Notes under the pieces: model-generated
Database searches by the model: none
Seen by the model: only the letters and a program-made list of their open reading frames with translations
What the model was told of the DNA's origin: nothing
Shown here: positions 7,588 to 15,791 of the stretch, piece after piece
How the letters are laid out: each line of letters begins with the position of its first letter
How positions within the stretch are numbered: position 1 is the stretch's first letter
Translations under genes and position numbers: made by a program
Origin: an uncultured Ruminiclostridium sp.
GTDB lineage: Bacteria > Bacillota > Clostridia > Oscillospirales > Ruminococcaceae
Reading direction: 5' to 3'
Assembly (NCBI GenBank): GCA_947627695.1
Contig: CANQXF010000002.1
Coordinates: 124,001-188,000 of the forward strand
Length of the DNA stretch: 64,000 nucleotides

Positions 7588-8745
7588 TCAGGCGTAATTT
7601 CTGTCTGCTCCTTTTTGATTTTGCCTGGTCTTTTTCCTCATCTCAAATTCTCTTTCAGCAAAATCGCAGATATCCGCCGCAGAATTTCCCGATATAATTC
7701 TGTGCTGATTATCGGTCATCTTTCTCCTCTCTCCTGCATCTAACAACCCGTCGCACGCCTGAACGAGCTGCTTTTTCGGCGAGCTTACCGCAACGCACAT
7801 CCCGTTCTTTTCAAAGAACTCCATATTGCGCGTCTCGCAGCCCGGAATAGGCGTAACGTGTATCAAAGCCGTTCCCACGACTGCCGCTTCGGTAGAGGAA
7901 AGTCCGCCCGGCTTTGACAAAAACAAATCGCACGCCCTCATATAGTCGGACATACGGGAGGTGTACTGCAAAATTTCGCATTTTCCGTGATACGCCTTTT
8001 CCATATTCTGATAAAGCGCCTGATTATTCCCGCATATCACCGTGATATGCGCATGGTCGCCGTAATGCTCCAACAGCATTGGAACTATCTGCTGTATCTG
8101 CCCTGCTCCTATGCTTCCTCCCGCTATTAAAATGTACTTTTTATCGTCCACAATCCCCAGTCTTTTCCGAGCCTCGTCCCGCCCGATATTTTCACGGAAC
8201 TGACGCTGAACAGGGATACCCAGCGGCAGTATCCGTTCCCTGGGTACGCCTCTTTCCGCAAATTCCTCCGTCAGCTTTTCGGAGGGAATTACGTAGTGGT
8301 CGCAGTCCGTTTCCTCCACGAAAGGGGAGCAGGTGTAGTCTGTGGTGATGAAGTAGGTGGGCGGAAGGACTTTCCCCTGCCGTTTCATATTTGTGATTAT
8401 TTCAGCGGGGAACAAATGCGTCATAATAATGGCGTCGCACCTGTTTTTGCATAGATATTTCTCCAACAGCGGCGCCATAAGCCTGTTCAGACGGTAAACG
8501 GGAGAAGAAACGGGCAGGTTGCGGTAAGCGTTTCCCAGACGGTACACCATTCCGAAAGCGGAGGGCGCTTTCTGCACCAAAACATTGTATGAGCTGTTTA
8601 CCGTGTCTGCAACTCTTTCGCTTTTCAGCATATACGGATTAAGCGTCTTTACGCTGTGACCCCTTGCCGAAAGCTCCTGCTCTATTGCGGCGCAGGCGCT
8701 GTTATGTCCGCCGCCTGTCCCGCAGGAAAGTATCAGCGTATCCAC
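7588..8745 (-). CDS. processive diacylglycerol glycosyltransferase-like enzyme (MGDG synthase/UgtP family)
   Basis: A GT28/MurG-fold membrane-lipid glycosyltransferase of 385 residues. N-terminal LSCGTGGGHNSACAAI matches the MGDG-synthase-type domain; the C-terminal half has GGSIGAGQIQ and a donor-binding STEAAVVGT region. It probably transfers sugar from a UDP-sugar to diacylglycerol at the inner membrane face. A GTG start at 8745 is chosen because GGAGGTG lies eight bases upstream and the protein then begins at the conserved strand; the longer frame adds a non-conserved N-terminus inside plsY. It overlaps the plsY end by 13 nt, suggesting translational coupling. Acceptor and sugar are unproven. 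Confidence 0.82.
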   Translation of the reverse strand: MDTLILSCGTGGGHNSACAAIEQELSARGHSVKTLNPYMLKSERVADTVNSSYNVLVQKAPSAFGMVYRLGNAYRNLPVSSPVYRLNRLMAPLLEKYLCKNRCDAIIMTHLFPAEIITNMKRQGKVLPPTYFITTDYTCSPFVEETDCDHYVIPSEKLTEEFAERGVPRERILPLGIPVQRQFRENIGRDEARKRLGIVDDKKYILIAGGSIGAGQIQQIVPMLLEHYGDHAHITVICGNNQALYQNMEKAYHGKCEILQYTSRMSDYMRACDLFLSKPGGLSSTEAAVVGTALIHVTPIPGCETRNMEFFEKNGMCVAVSSPKKQLVQACDGLLDAGERRKMTDNQHRIISGNSAADICDFAEREFEMRKKTRQNQKGADRNYA

Positions 8746-9347
8746 AGCATCTTCACCTCCAATCTTTCCTTTTCCTCCTTGCTGAGGAACAGCCTTATGC
8801 ATACCGCCGCCGTTATCATCAGAAATCCCGTTCCCACGACGGGGAACACCTTGCATACGAACATAGCGGCAAACGCAAACAGATATGCGAATATCGTACG
8901 GTAGTAATGGGGCGTTATTTTAACAACGACGGAAAAGAAAACAAACGCCGCCGCAAACATAAGCACAGGCTTTAAATACGGGAAAAGCCCCAGCAGGCAG
9001 CCGAACGTGGCGGCTATACCCTTTCCTCCGTGAAATTTGTTGAACAGCGGGAAAATATGACCGATAACAGGCGCAGATATCACAAGAGCAAGCCCCCAAC
9101 TCTCAGGCTCAGGCGCAAGCTGCAAATATAAAAACACGGGAAGAAAGCCTTTCAGCAAATCGAATATCAGCGTCAGCGTCCCGCACCAGAATCCGCCGTA
9201 AATATAAGCGTTAGCCGTTCCGGGATTTTTGTCCGCGCTGTTCTGATAAAGCTCCTTTTTCCCGAAAAGCGAGCCGAACAGATCAGCATAAAGCACGCTG
9301 CCCGACATATATCCCAATATGATAAAAACGATCGTGACAGCAGTCAT
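8733..9347 (-). CDS. glycerol-3-phosphate acyltransferase PlsY
   Basis: A 204-residue polytopic protein of the PlsY family, which transfers an acyl group from acyl-phosphate to glycerol-3-phosphate in the first step of phospholipid synthesis. The three cytoplasmic family motifs are visible: SGSV near residue 15, NPGTANAY near 41 and the GHIFPLFNKFHGGKGIAAT block near 96. Several hydrophobic segments span the protein. GGAGG precedes the ATG. The last bases overlap the lipid glycosyltransferase, giving a two-gene membrane-lipid unit. The C-terminal tail (KEEKERLEVKMLWIR) is charged, as is usual. Confidence 0.9.
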   Translation of the reverse strand: MTAVTIVFIILGYMSGSVLYADLFGSLFGKKELYQNSADKNPGTANAYIYGGFWCGTLTLIFDLLKGFLPVFLYLQLAPEPESWGLALVISAPVIGHIFPLFNKFHGGKGIAATFGCLLGLFPYLKPVLMFAAAFVFFSVVVKITPHYYRTIFAYLFAFAAMFVCKVFPVVGTGFLMITAAVCIRLFLSKEEKERLEVKMLWIR

Positions 9348-9490
9348 ATAAAGCCTCCTATTGCTTATTATCCGGTTTTATTATACAATATCAAGTATTA
9401 TTTTTGTACAGACAAAAACCGCCTATTGCCTGAAAATCAGACAAATCTTCATTTTTGTCTGAATTTTCTGCCGCATATTTTGCAAGACTG

Positions 9491-9519
9491 TTGCAAATCG
9501 CCCCGTTATATGTTATACT
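9491..9519 (+). promoter_or_regulatory. promoter of flavodoxin-fold oxidoreductase
   Basis: TTGCAA, a 17-nt spacer and TATACT lie 32 bp before the start codon at 9551. Confidence 0.6.
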
Positions 9520-9550
9520 TTTTTCAGAGAAAATCATCGGAGGAAACGAT

Positions 9551-10108
9551 ATGACACTATACATCGACTGCTGTGCAAGAAAAAATTCCGCCACAAGAAA
9601 GTTGGCACAGGCGCTTTTGGAACAGCTTGGAGAATACGAAGCCCTTTACCTGTACGACGAGGACCTGCGCCCCATAGACGAGGAGCGCCTTGCTCAGCGT
9701 GACCTGCTTATCGGCAGCGGCAGCTATGACGCGCCGATGTTCAAATACGCAAGACAGTGGGCAAATGCTGATACCATCGTGATAGCCGCCCCTTTCTGGG
9801 ATCTTTCCTTTCCCTCCCTGTTGAAAACGTACGTTGAAAACATCTACGTCACTGGACTTGTTTCAAAATACGGCGAGGACGGAACGCCCGTGGGACTTTG
9901 CAAAGCGGAACGCCTTTACTTTGTCACCACCGCAGGAGGAAAGCTGGACGAGCGCTTCGGATACGGATATATCAAGACCCTTGCTACGGATTGCTTCGGA
10001 ATAAAGGACGTTCGCCTGATAAAAGCCGAAATGATGGACGTAGACGGCTTTGACAGGGAAGAGATACTTAATTCCGCAATAGAAAAAATAAAGTCGGGAA
10101 ATTTTTGA
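9551..10108 (+). CDS. flavodoxin-fold NAD(P)H oxidoreductase (AcpD/azoreductase-like)
   Basis: A 185-residue protein of the flavodoxin-like NAD(P)H dehydrogenase fold. It begins MTLYIDCCARKNSATRKLA, the position of the FMN-phosphate loop, has APFWDLSFPSLLKTYVENI in the middle (the APMWNFSIPA-type flavin loop of azoreductases) and FVTTAGGK (the TxGG loop). It is likely a cytosolic FMN-dependent quinone or azo-compound reductase. GGAGGAAACGAT precedes the ATG. It has its own promoter and a terminator just downstream, so it is monocistronic. The substrate cannot be inferred. Confidence 0.8.
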   Translation: MTLYIDCCARKNSATRKLAQALLEQLGEYEALYLYDEDLRPIDEERLAQRDLLIGSGSYDAPMFKYARQWANADTIVIAAPFWDLSFPSLLKTYVENIYVTGLVSKYGEDGTPVGLCKAERLYFVTTAGGKLDERFGYGYIKTLATDCFGIKDVRLIKAEMMDVDGFDREEILNSAIEKIKSGNF

Positions 10109-10123
10109 TTTTTTAAAGGATCA

Positions 10124-10157
10124 CCTCTGAAAAGCATTGCTTTTCAGAGGCTTTTTT
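10124..10157 (+). terminator. terminator
   Basis: Perfect 12-bp stem CCTCTGAAAAGC / GCTTTTCAGAGG with a 3-nt loop, followed by CTTTTTTG. Confidence 0.9.
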
Positions 10158-10178
10158 GTTGTAATTTTTTGTCGTATA

Positions 10179-10207
10179 TTGACGAATTTTGTTATTTTGT
10201 GTATAAT
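10179..10207 (+). promoter_or_regulatory. promoter of the double-AAA+ protease gene
   Basis: TTGACG, 17-nt spacer, TATAAT. The start codon at 10278 lies about 70 bp downstream. Confidence 0.75.
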
Positions 10208-10277
10208 TACAGTATGTACATTTATCGTATCTGCCGCCGTTTGCACCAAAGCAAACGCCCTAAAAGGAGAAAGCGCT

Positions 10278-13200
10278 ATGAATATAACCAATAGAAAATT
10301 TCTGGACGCAATAATAGAGCATATCAAAAGCGGTTTTGAACCTGACGAAACAACGTTGATAACAGAGGAACATTTCATTTTATCTGTCCTTGATTTTATA
10401 ACAGGCAAGGTGGAATATACGTACGATAATACGTACGATAAATTGGAAAAGTTGCGCCTTATAATTATTATGGCGTGCAACGTACCTATGCTCGTAATTG
10501 ACGCTCCTATGTTTGCAAATAGAGAAGAGAAACTGAGAGAGATGCTCACTGAACGTGTCTCCTATTACAGAACTTCCAAATATGAAAAAGCGGAGTTTTT
10601 CTCTGATGGTCACCTTTTAGAAGATCACATTAAAGTGTTGAAAGAAAATTCGCCTTTTGTCTCAAGTTTGGAACCAATATTGACGCCAAGCATGGTCCTG
10701 GAGAGCATTTTTCGCCAACCGAGCGTTTACGTTGCATCTAACGTTATGAATAACTTTTGGTGCAGCCCTCAGACCGAATACAGCAAAAAAGCCGAAATAT
10801 CCCATATCATAGATATGGTGAACAAGCTGTACGACTTTATGATAAACGGATATAACGTAACCGATCGCATGTTGACGGCTGTAATGGCGGGAAAGGATGA
10901 TTCAACGCCGCTAACGTTGAGTGACGTTAAAAAATATCTCGACAAGCACAATTATGCACTTTCTTTCTTCAGAGACGTCAATGATCTGGAAATGACGGTT
11001 TCCCGACAAGGCGGGGTCCTGAAAAATTTTCTGGAACAGCAGGACGAGTCTCAAAATGAAGACGATGATGACGAAGATGATAACGACGAAGAAGATGAAG
11101 ATGAAGACAATGACGACGATGACGATGAAGACGATGAAGACGAAGACAACTATGAATCATATGATAACGACTACGAATTTGAAAGAACTCCCGAGGAAGC
11201 AAGATCAGCATTGTCAATGCTGACAATGAGAGTCAAAAATATGTATGACGAGCTGAGGGACGAGGTATTCGGACAGGAAAACGCCGTCAGCATTTTCACC
11301 TCGGGATATTTCCACTCGGAGCTTCTTGTCATGACGGACAAGCACAGAGTGAGACCCCGCGCTACGTTCCTTTTTGCAGGACCTCCGGGTGTGGGAAAAA
11401 CCTTCCTTGCGGAAAAGGCGGCTGGGATACTTGAAGTGCCTTTCAAGCGCTTTGATATGAGCGAATATTCCGACAAGGAGGCAAATCTTGCCTTCTGCGG
11501 CACGGGAAAGGTGTATAAAAATTCCTACAAAGGAAATGTTACAGGCTTCGTCGCAAAGCACCCTAAGTGCGTTCTTCTTTTTGACGAAATAGAAAAGGCG
11601 CATATCAACATTATACACTTGTTTTTGCAGCTGCTTGACGCAGGCAGGCTGAGGGACAACTATACCGAAAAGGAAGTTTCATTTAAAGACGCCATAGTTA
11701 TATTCACCACCAACGCAGGCAGACAGCTTTACGAGGAGACCGACGCAGGCGATTTTTCCCGCATTACCCGCAAGGTAGTGCTTGATGCGCTGGAAAAGGA
11801 CGTAAATCCCGAAAAAGGCGTGCCTTTCTTCCCGCAGGCGATATGCTCCCGCTTTGCGTCGGGGAACGTGGTGATGTTCAACAGGATAGGCTCAGGCAGT
11901 CTGAGGGAGATAGCAAAGCGTGAAATACTCCGCCACGCCTGCAATTTTGAGCAGGAAATGGGCATAAAGGTGAGCATAGACGAGCAGGTCTACACCGCCT
12001 TGCTTTTTGCCGAGGGCGGAACTGCCGATGCAAGAACCATCAGGAGCCGCGCAGAAACGTTCTTCGACGACGAGCTTTTCGAGCTTTTCCGCCTTATAGC
12101 GTCGGAAAAAGCGCCAAGCTGTATAGAGGACCTTGAGAAGATATCCATAAGCGTCGACCTGCCCCGTGATAACGAGGATATAATGTCTTTGTTTGTAAAC
12201 AAGGAGAAATGCGAAACGCTGATATACGCCTCGAAAAAGACCTGCTCACAATGCGCCAAGCTTTGCCCTGACGTCGATTTTACGCGTATCTGCGATACCG
12301 CGGCGGCAAAGTCCGCACTTCACGATAAGGAAACTAACGTGGTGCTTATCGACCTGCTTTACGGAAAATCCGCAAATTCAAAATATCTTAACATCGAGGA
12401 CGTAGAGTCTGAGGCAAGGGACCTTTTCCGCTTTATCAGGAACGATTACACTGATATTCCCGTATATATCCTCCAGCAAAGCGGAAGGGAGCTTAATGCG
12501 GAGGAGCAGGTCTCCCTTCTTCGCCAGGGCGCAAGCGGCTTTATCACTCTTTCGGCGAACGGCGAGGATTTCTCGGAGGACTTTCACAGTATCTGCGAAA
12601 CGATACATCAGCAGCACAGCACCGACGAGCTTGCAAGAGCAAACAAGCTCATCACCTTTGAAACGGCACAGCTTTTGAAAAACGACGGCAAAAGCGCCGA
12701 GATAAGGCTGTTTGATTTCGATATGGCAGTTGCGGTCAGCGCAGAGGACGCGGAAAATATTTTAAGCAAGGTATCAAAGCCCGACGTAAGATTTGACCAG
12801 GTAATAGGTGCAAACGACGCCAAGAAAGAGCTTACGTATTTTGTGGAATATCTGAAAAATCCCAAGAAATATATAGGCACAGGAGTGAGCGCACCTAAAG
12901 GCGTACTGCTTTACGGTCCTCCGGGAACGGGCAAGACAATGCTTGCCAAGGCTATGGCGTGCGAATCTGACGTTACCTTTATCGCCACGGAGGGGAACAG
13001 CTTCCTGAAGAAATACGTGGGCGAGGGTCCCGAAAAGGTCCACGAGCTGTTCAGGACCGCCAGAAAATACGCCCCTGCGATTTTGTTCATAGATGAAATA
13101 GATGCAATCGCCAAGGAGAGAAAAGGCGATACTTCAGGCTCGGAGGCGACACTTACCGCTTTCCTTGCGGAAATGGACGGCTTCAGGAACGACAGCGCAA

Positions 13201-14117
13201 AGCCCGTGTTCGTGCTTGCCACCACCAACTTTGACGTTGAGCCGGGCGGCAGCAAAAGCCTTGACCCCGCCCTTATGCGCAGGTTTGACCGCAGAGTTTA
13301 CATCGATCTTCCCAATCGTGAGGAGCGTAAACAGTACATCGATATCAGACTGAAAGAAAACAGTATGTTTGACGTAAGCGATGAAACGGCGGACAATATT
13401 GCGCTTCGTTCCGCAGGAATGAGCCTTGCGGAGCTTGAGTCGTTCATTGAGCTTGCCCTGCGCACCGCCGTCAGAGACGGAGCTCTCAAGGTGAACGACG
13501 CCGCGTTTGAGGAATCCTTTGAGGAATTTAACGCAGGCGAGGAGAAAAAGTGGGATCTGCCCGCCCAGGAGCGCACCGCGCGGCACGAGGCGGGACACAC
13601 CCTGCTTTGCTGGCTTAGCGGGAACACTCCGCCCTATGTCACGATAGTTTCAAGGGGGAGCTACGGCGGCTATATGCAAAATGCGGATAATGAAAGAAAA
13701 ATGCTTTACACCAAGGAAGAGCTTCTTTCAAAAATACGCACCTGCCTTGGCGGAAGAGCAGCGGAGATAGTTTACTACGGCGAAAAGGAGGGTCTGTCCA
13801 CGGGAGCGTCAGGCGACTTGTCCACCGCTACCAACATCGCCCGCAGTATCATCTGCTCCTACGGTATGGACGATTCCTTCGGAATGTCGGTAGTTGCGGG
13901 ACGCGCCTCCATGAACAGCGAGCTGACCGAAAAAATACGCACCGCCGTTAACGGGATACTTGTAGATGAAATGAGCGCGGCGATCCGCCTTATCGAGAGC
14001 AGCAAGTCCGCCATAGACGCATTGTCCGACGCCCTTATGAAACGCAGTCATCTTAACGGAGCAGAAATATCGTCTCTGCTGGAAAAATACTCCCCCAAAA
14101 AAGGCGCTTCGGAATAA
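10278..14117 (+). CDS. fusion of Clp-type AAA+, receiver-like domain and FtsH-type AAA+/M41 metalloprotease
   Basis: A 1279-residue protein with an unusual order. Residues 1-250 are unrecognised helical sequence; 255-300 is an almost pure Asp/Glu tract. A Clp/Hsp100-type AAA+ module follows (about 320-600; Walker A GPPGVGKT 368-375, Walker B LLFDEIEKAH). Residues about 645-765 resemble a receiver domain (VVLID with Asp692, RQGASGFITLS). An FtsH-like AAA+ comes next (about 835-1070; GPPGTGKT 880-887, ILFIDEID) and then an M41 peptidase with HEAGH (1103-1107) and TGASGD, whose Asp1180 would be the third zinc ligand. FtsH's N-terminal membrane segments are absent, so the protein is probably cytosolic. 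Start at 10278 follows AAAGGAGAAAG. Both ATPase sites and the zinc site look intact. Substrate unknown. Confidence 0.88.
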   Translation: MNITNRKFLDAIIEHIKSGFEPDETTLITEEHFILSVLDFITGKVEYTYDNTYDKLEKLRLIIIMACNVPMLVIDAPMFANREEKLREMLTERVSYYRTSKYEKAEFFSDGHLLEDHIKVLKENSPFVSSLEPILTPSMVLESIFRQPSVYVASNVMNNFWCSPQTEYSKKAEISHIIDMVNKLYDFMINGYNVTDRMLTAVMAGKDDSTPLTLSDVKKYLDKHNYALSFFRDVNDLEMTVSRQGGVLKNFLEQQDESQNEDDDDEDDNDEEDEDEDNDDDDDEDDEDEDNYESYDNDYEFERTPEEARSALSMLTMRVKNMYDELRDEVFGQENAVSIFTSGYFHSELLVMTDKHRVRPRATFLFAGPPGVGKTFLAEKAAGILEVPFKRFDMSEYSDKEANLAFCGTGKVYKNSYKGNVTGFVAKHPKCVLLFDEIEKAHINIIHLFLQLLDAGRLRDNYTEKEVSFKDAIVIFTTNAGRQLYEETDAGDFSRITRKVVLDALEKDVNPEKGVPFFPQAICSRFASGNVVMFNRIGSGSLREIAKREILRHACNFEQEMGIKVSIDEQVYTALLFAEGGTADARTIRSRAETFFDDELFELFRLIASEKAPSCIEDLEKISISVDLPRDNEDIMSLFVNKEKCETLIYASKKTCSQCAKLCPDVDFTRICDTAAAKSALHDKETNVVLIDLLYGKSANSKYLNIEDVESEARDLFRFIRNDYTDIPVYILQQSGRELNAEEQVSLLRQGASGFITLSANGEDFSEDFHSICETIHQQHSTDELARANKLITFETAQLLKNDGKSAEIRLFDFDMAVAVSAEDAENILSKVSKPDVRFDQVIGANDAKKELTYFVEYLKNPKKYIGTGVSAPKGVLLYGPPGTGKTMLAKAMACESDVTFIATEGNSFLKKYVGEGPEKVHELFRTARKYAPAILFIDEIDAIAKERKGDTSGSEATLTAFLAEMDGFRNDSAKPVFVLATTNFDVEPGGSKSLDPALMRRFDRRVYIDLPNREERKQYIDIRLKENSMFDVSDETADNIALRSAGMSLAELESFIELALRTAVRDGALKVNDAAFEESFEEFNAGEEKKWDLPAQERTARHEAGHTLLCWLSGNTPPYVTIVSRGSYGGYMQNADNERKMLYTKEELLSKIRTCLGGRAAEIVYYGEKEGLSTGASGDLSTATNIARSIICSYGMDDSFGMSVVAGRASMNSELTEKIRTAVNGILVDEMSAAIRLIESSKSAIDALSDALMKRSHLNGAEISSLLEKYSPKKGASE

Positions 14118-14179
14118 TTTTGCCAATGCATAATGCCTTTAAATGCGGCTTTGTACAGCAAAAAATTTTTTTCTCCCCC

Positions 14180-14208
14180 TTGACTTTTCAGCCGAAATAT
14201 GCTAAAAT
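14180..14208 (+). promoter_or_regulatory. strong promoter upstream of MATE leader
   Basis: TTGACT, 17-nt spacer, TAAAAT. Predicted start near 14215, only about 10 bases before the hairpin at 14225. Confidence 0.75.
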
Positions 14209-14224
14209 AAACTAAACGAGCAGC

Positions 14225-14267
14225 ATAATGCGTAAGTCCGGTTTCGGACTTACGCATTATTTTTTTG
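14225..14267 (+). terminator. leader terminator/attenuator before MATE exporter
   Basis: A perfect 16-bp stem (14225-14240 with 14245-14260) closed by GTTT and followed by seven T. It lies between the promoter at 14180-14208 and the MATE start codon at 14284, so most transcripts should stop after about 50 nt unless termination is relieved. It could also terminate the upstream protease transcript. An ATG inside the stem (14228) opens a short frame overlapping the MATE start out of frame, but with a poor ribosome-binding site. Confidence 0.75.
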
Positions 14268-14283
14268 TTGAAACGGAGGAAAA

Positions 14284-15693
14284 ATGGAACTTACAGATCA
14301 ATCTTTTTTAGCTGAAGAAAAAATAGGGAAGCTGATGAGAAAATATTCTCTCCCCTGCATAATTTCTCTGCTTGTGGGAGCGCTTTACAACATCGTTGAC
14401 CAGATATTCATAGCCAACGCAAGCTATCTCGGCTCATACGGCAACGCCGCCAACACGGTGGTATTTCCCCTCACCGTCATAGCCCTTGCGATAGCGGTTA
14501 TGATAGGGGACGGCTGCTGTGCCTTTGTGAGCCTGAGCCTTGGCAAAGGGGAGCAGGACAAGGCGGGGAACAGCATAGCTCTTTCCGTAGTGATGGCGGC
14601 GGCGAGCAGTATATTGCTCTGCGCAATATATCTTGTTTTTGCCGACCCGATAATCACAATGTTCGGCGGCACCGTAAACGAGGAGACCTTCTCATTGTCA
14701 AAGGAATACTTCTTTTACATTTCCCTTGGTATTCCGTTTTATATGTTCGGTCAGGCGATGAATCCCGTTATCCGCGCTGACGGAAGTCCAAAATTCGCAA
14801 TGGCGTCCACCCTGCTTGGCGCATTGCTGAACATCGTTCTCGACCCGATTTTTATTTTCGGCTTTCAGTGGGGAATGAGGGGCGCCGCAATAGCGACAGT
14901 TATCGGACAGATAGCCACCGCCCTCCTCGCCGTATGGTATCTTTTCCATACCAAAACCGTAAAGCTTGGCAAAAAGGATCTTCATTTCAGCGGAAAGGTA
15001 ATACTGAATACTCTTTCCCTTGGACTTTGCAGTTTTCTCTCTCAGGTGTCCCTTGTGGCAGCTATGGCGGCGATAAACAATATGGTGCGCAAATACGGCG
15101 CAATTGACCCGATTTTCGGACAGGAAGCGTATGCCCAGATACCGATGGCGGTGGTCGGCATAGTGATGAAAGTATTCCAGATAGTTATTTCCATAGTCAT
15201 AGGAATGGCGGCGGGCTGTATCCCAGTCGTCGGTTACAATATGGGCGCAAACAAGCGTGAGCGTGTGAAAAGGCTGTTTTCTCTCCTGCTCGCCTGCGAA
15301 GCGGCGGTGGGATTTGCCGCCCTGCTTGCGGTGGAGCTTTTGCCCCGACAGCTTATCGCTCTTTTCGGCTCGGCAAACGAAAGCGTTTACTACACGGAAT
15401 TTGCGGTAAAGGCCTTTCGCATTTATCTTTGTATGATAGTGTTCGCCTGCCTTAACAAAGCCGCCTTTATCTTCCTTCAGGCAATGGGAAAAGCGGCGGC
15501 GTCCACCGCCCTTTCAATGATAAGGGAAATAGTGTTCGGCGTTGGATTTGCGCTTATACTGCCGCTGTTTTTCGGACTTGACGGAGTGCTTTATTCAATG
15601 CCCGTCTCTGATATTTTGACGGCAGTAGTTTCAGCCTGCATAATTTTGTCCACCTACAAACAGCTTTCCGCCGTCCCCAAAGCGGCGGTTTAA
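14284..15693 (+). CDS. MATE-family multidrug/cation exporter (MepA-like)
   Basis: A 469-residue polytopic protein with about 12 hydrophobic segments and the two-fold repeat of MATE exporters. The N-terminal half has LPCIISLLVGALYNIVDQIF and GDGCCAFVSLSLGKGE; the second half repeats the pattern with the GCIPVVGYNMGA motif typical of the MepA branch. It probably uses a Na+ or H+ gradient to expel cationic drugs or metabolites. CGGAGG precedes the ATG. It is preceded by a strong promoter and terminator-like hairpin, and followed by its own terminator, so it is likely a single attenuation-controlled gene. Substrate unknown. Confidence 0.9.
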   Translation: MELTDQSFLAEEKIGKLMRKYSLPCIISLLVGALYNIVDQIFIANASYLGSYGNAANTVVFPLTVIALAIAVMIGDGCCAFVSLSLGKGEQDKAGNSIALSVVMAAASSILLCAIYLVFADPIITMFGGTVNEETFSLSKEYFFYISLGIPFYMFGQAMNPVIRADGSPKFAMASTLLGALLNIVLDPIFIFGFQWGMRGAAIATVIGQIATALLAVWYLFHTKTVKLGKKDLHFSGKVILNTLSLGLCSFLSQVSLVAAMAAINNMVRKYGAIDPIFGQEAYAQIPMAVVGIVMKVFQIVISIVIGMAAGCIPVVGYNMGANKRERVKRLFSLLLACEAAVGFAALLAVELLPRQLIALFGSANESVYYTEFAVKAFRIYLCMIVFACLNKAAFIFLQAMGKAAASTALSMIREIVFGVGFALILPLFFGLDGVLYSMPVSDILTAVVSACIILSTYKQLSAVPKAAV

Positions 15694-15711
15694 GCTATAT
15701 CTCTGAAAAAA

Positions 15712-15783
15712 TCGGAGGTTCAACCACACTGACGCAGAAAAGCAAAACTTTCTTACGTCAATGCGGTTGAGCCTCCGCTTTTA
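15712..15783. terminator. large bidirectional terminator between MATE and ABC exporter genes
   Basis: Long inverted repeat (GGAGGTTCAACCACACTGACG pairs with CGTCAATGCGGTTGAGCCTCC, minor mismatches) with T-rich sequence on the plus strand. It separates convergent transcription units. Confidence 0.8.
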
Positions 15784-15791
15784 TTTCTAAT

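Noticed and set aside
9391-9594. 67-codon minus-strand frame between plsY and the oxidoreductase gene
   Set aside because: It runs antisense through the oxidoreductase promoter and start, has no ribosome-binding site and no motif.
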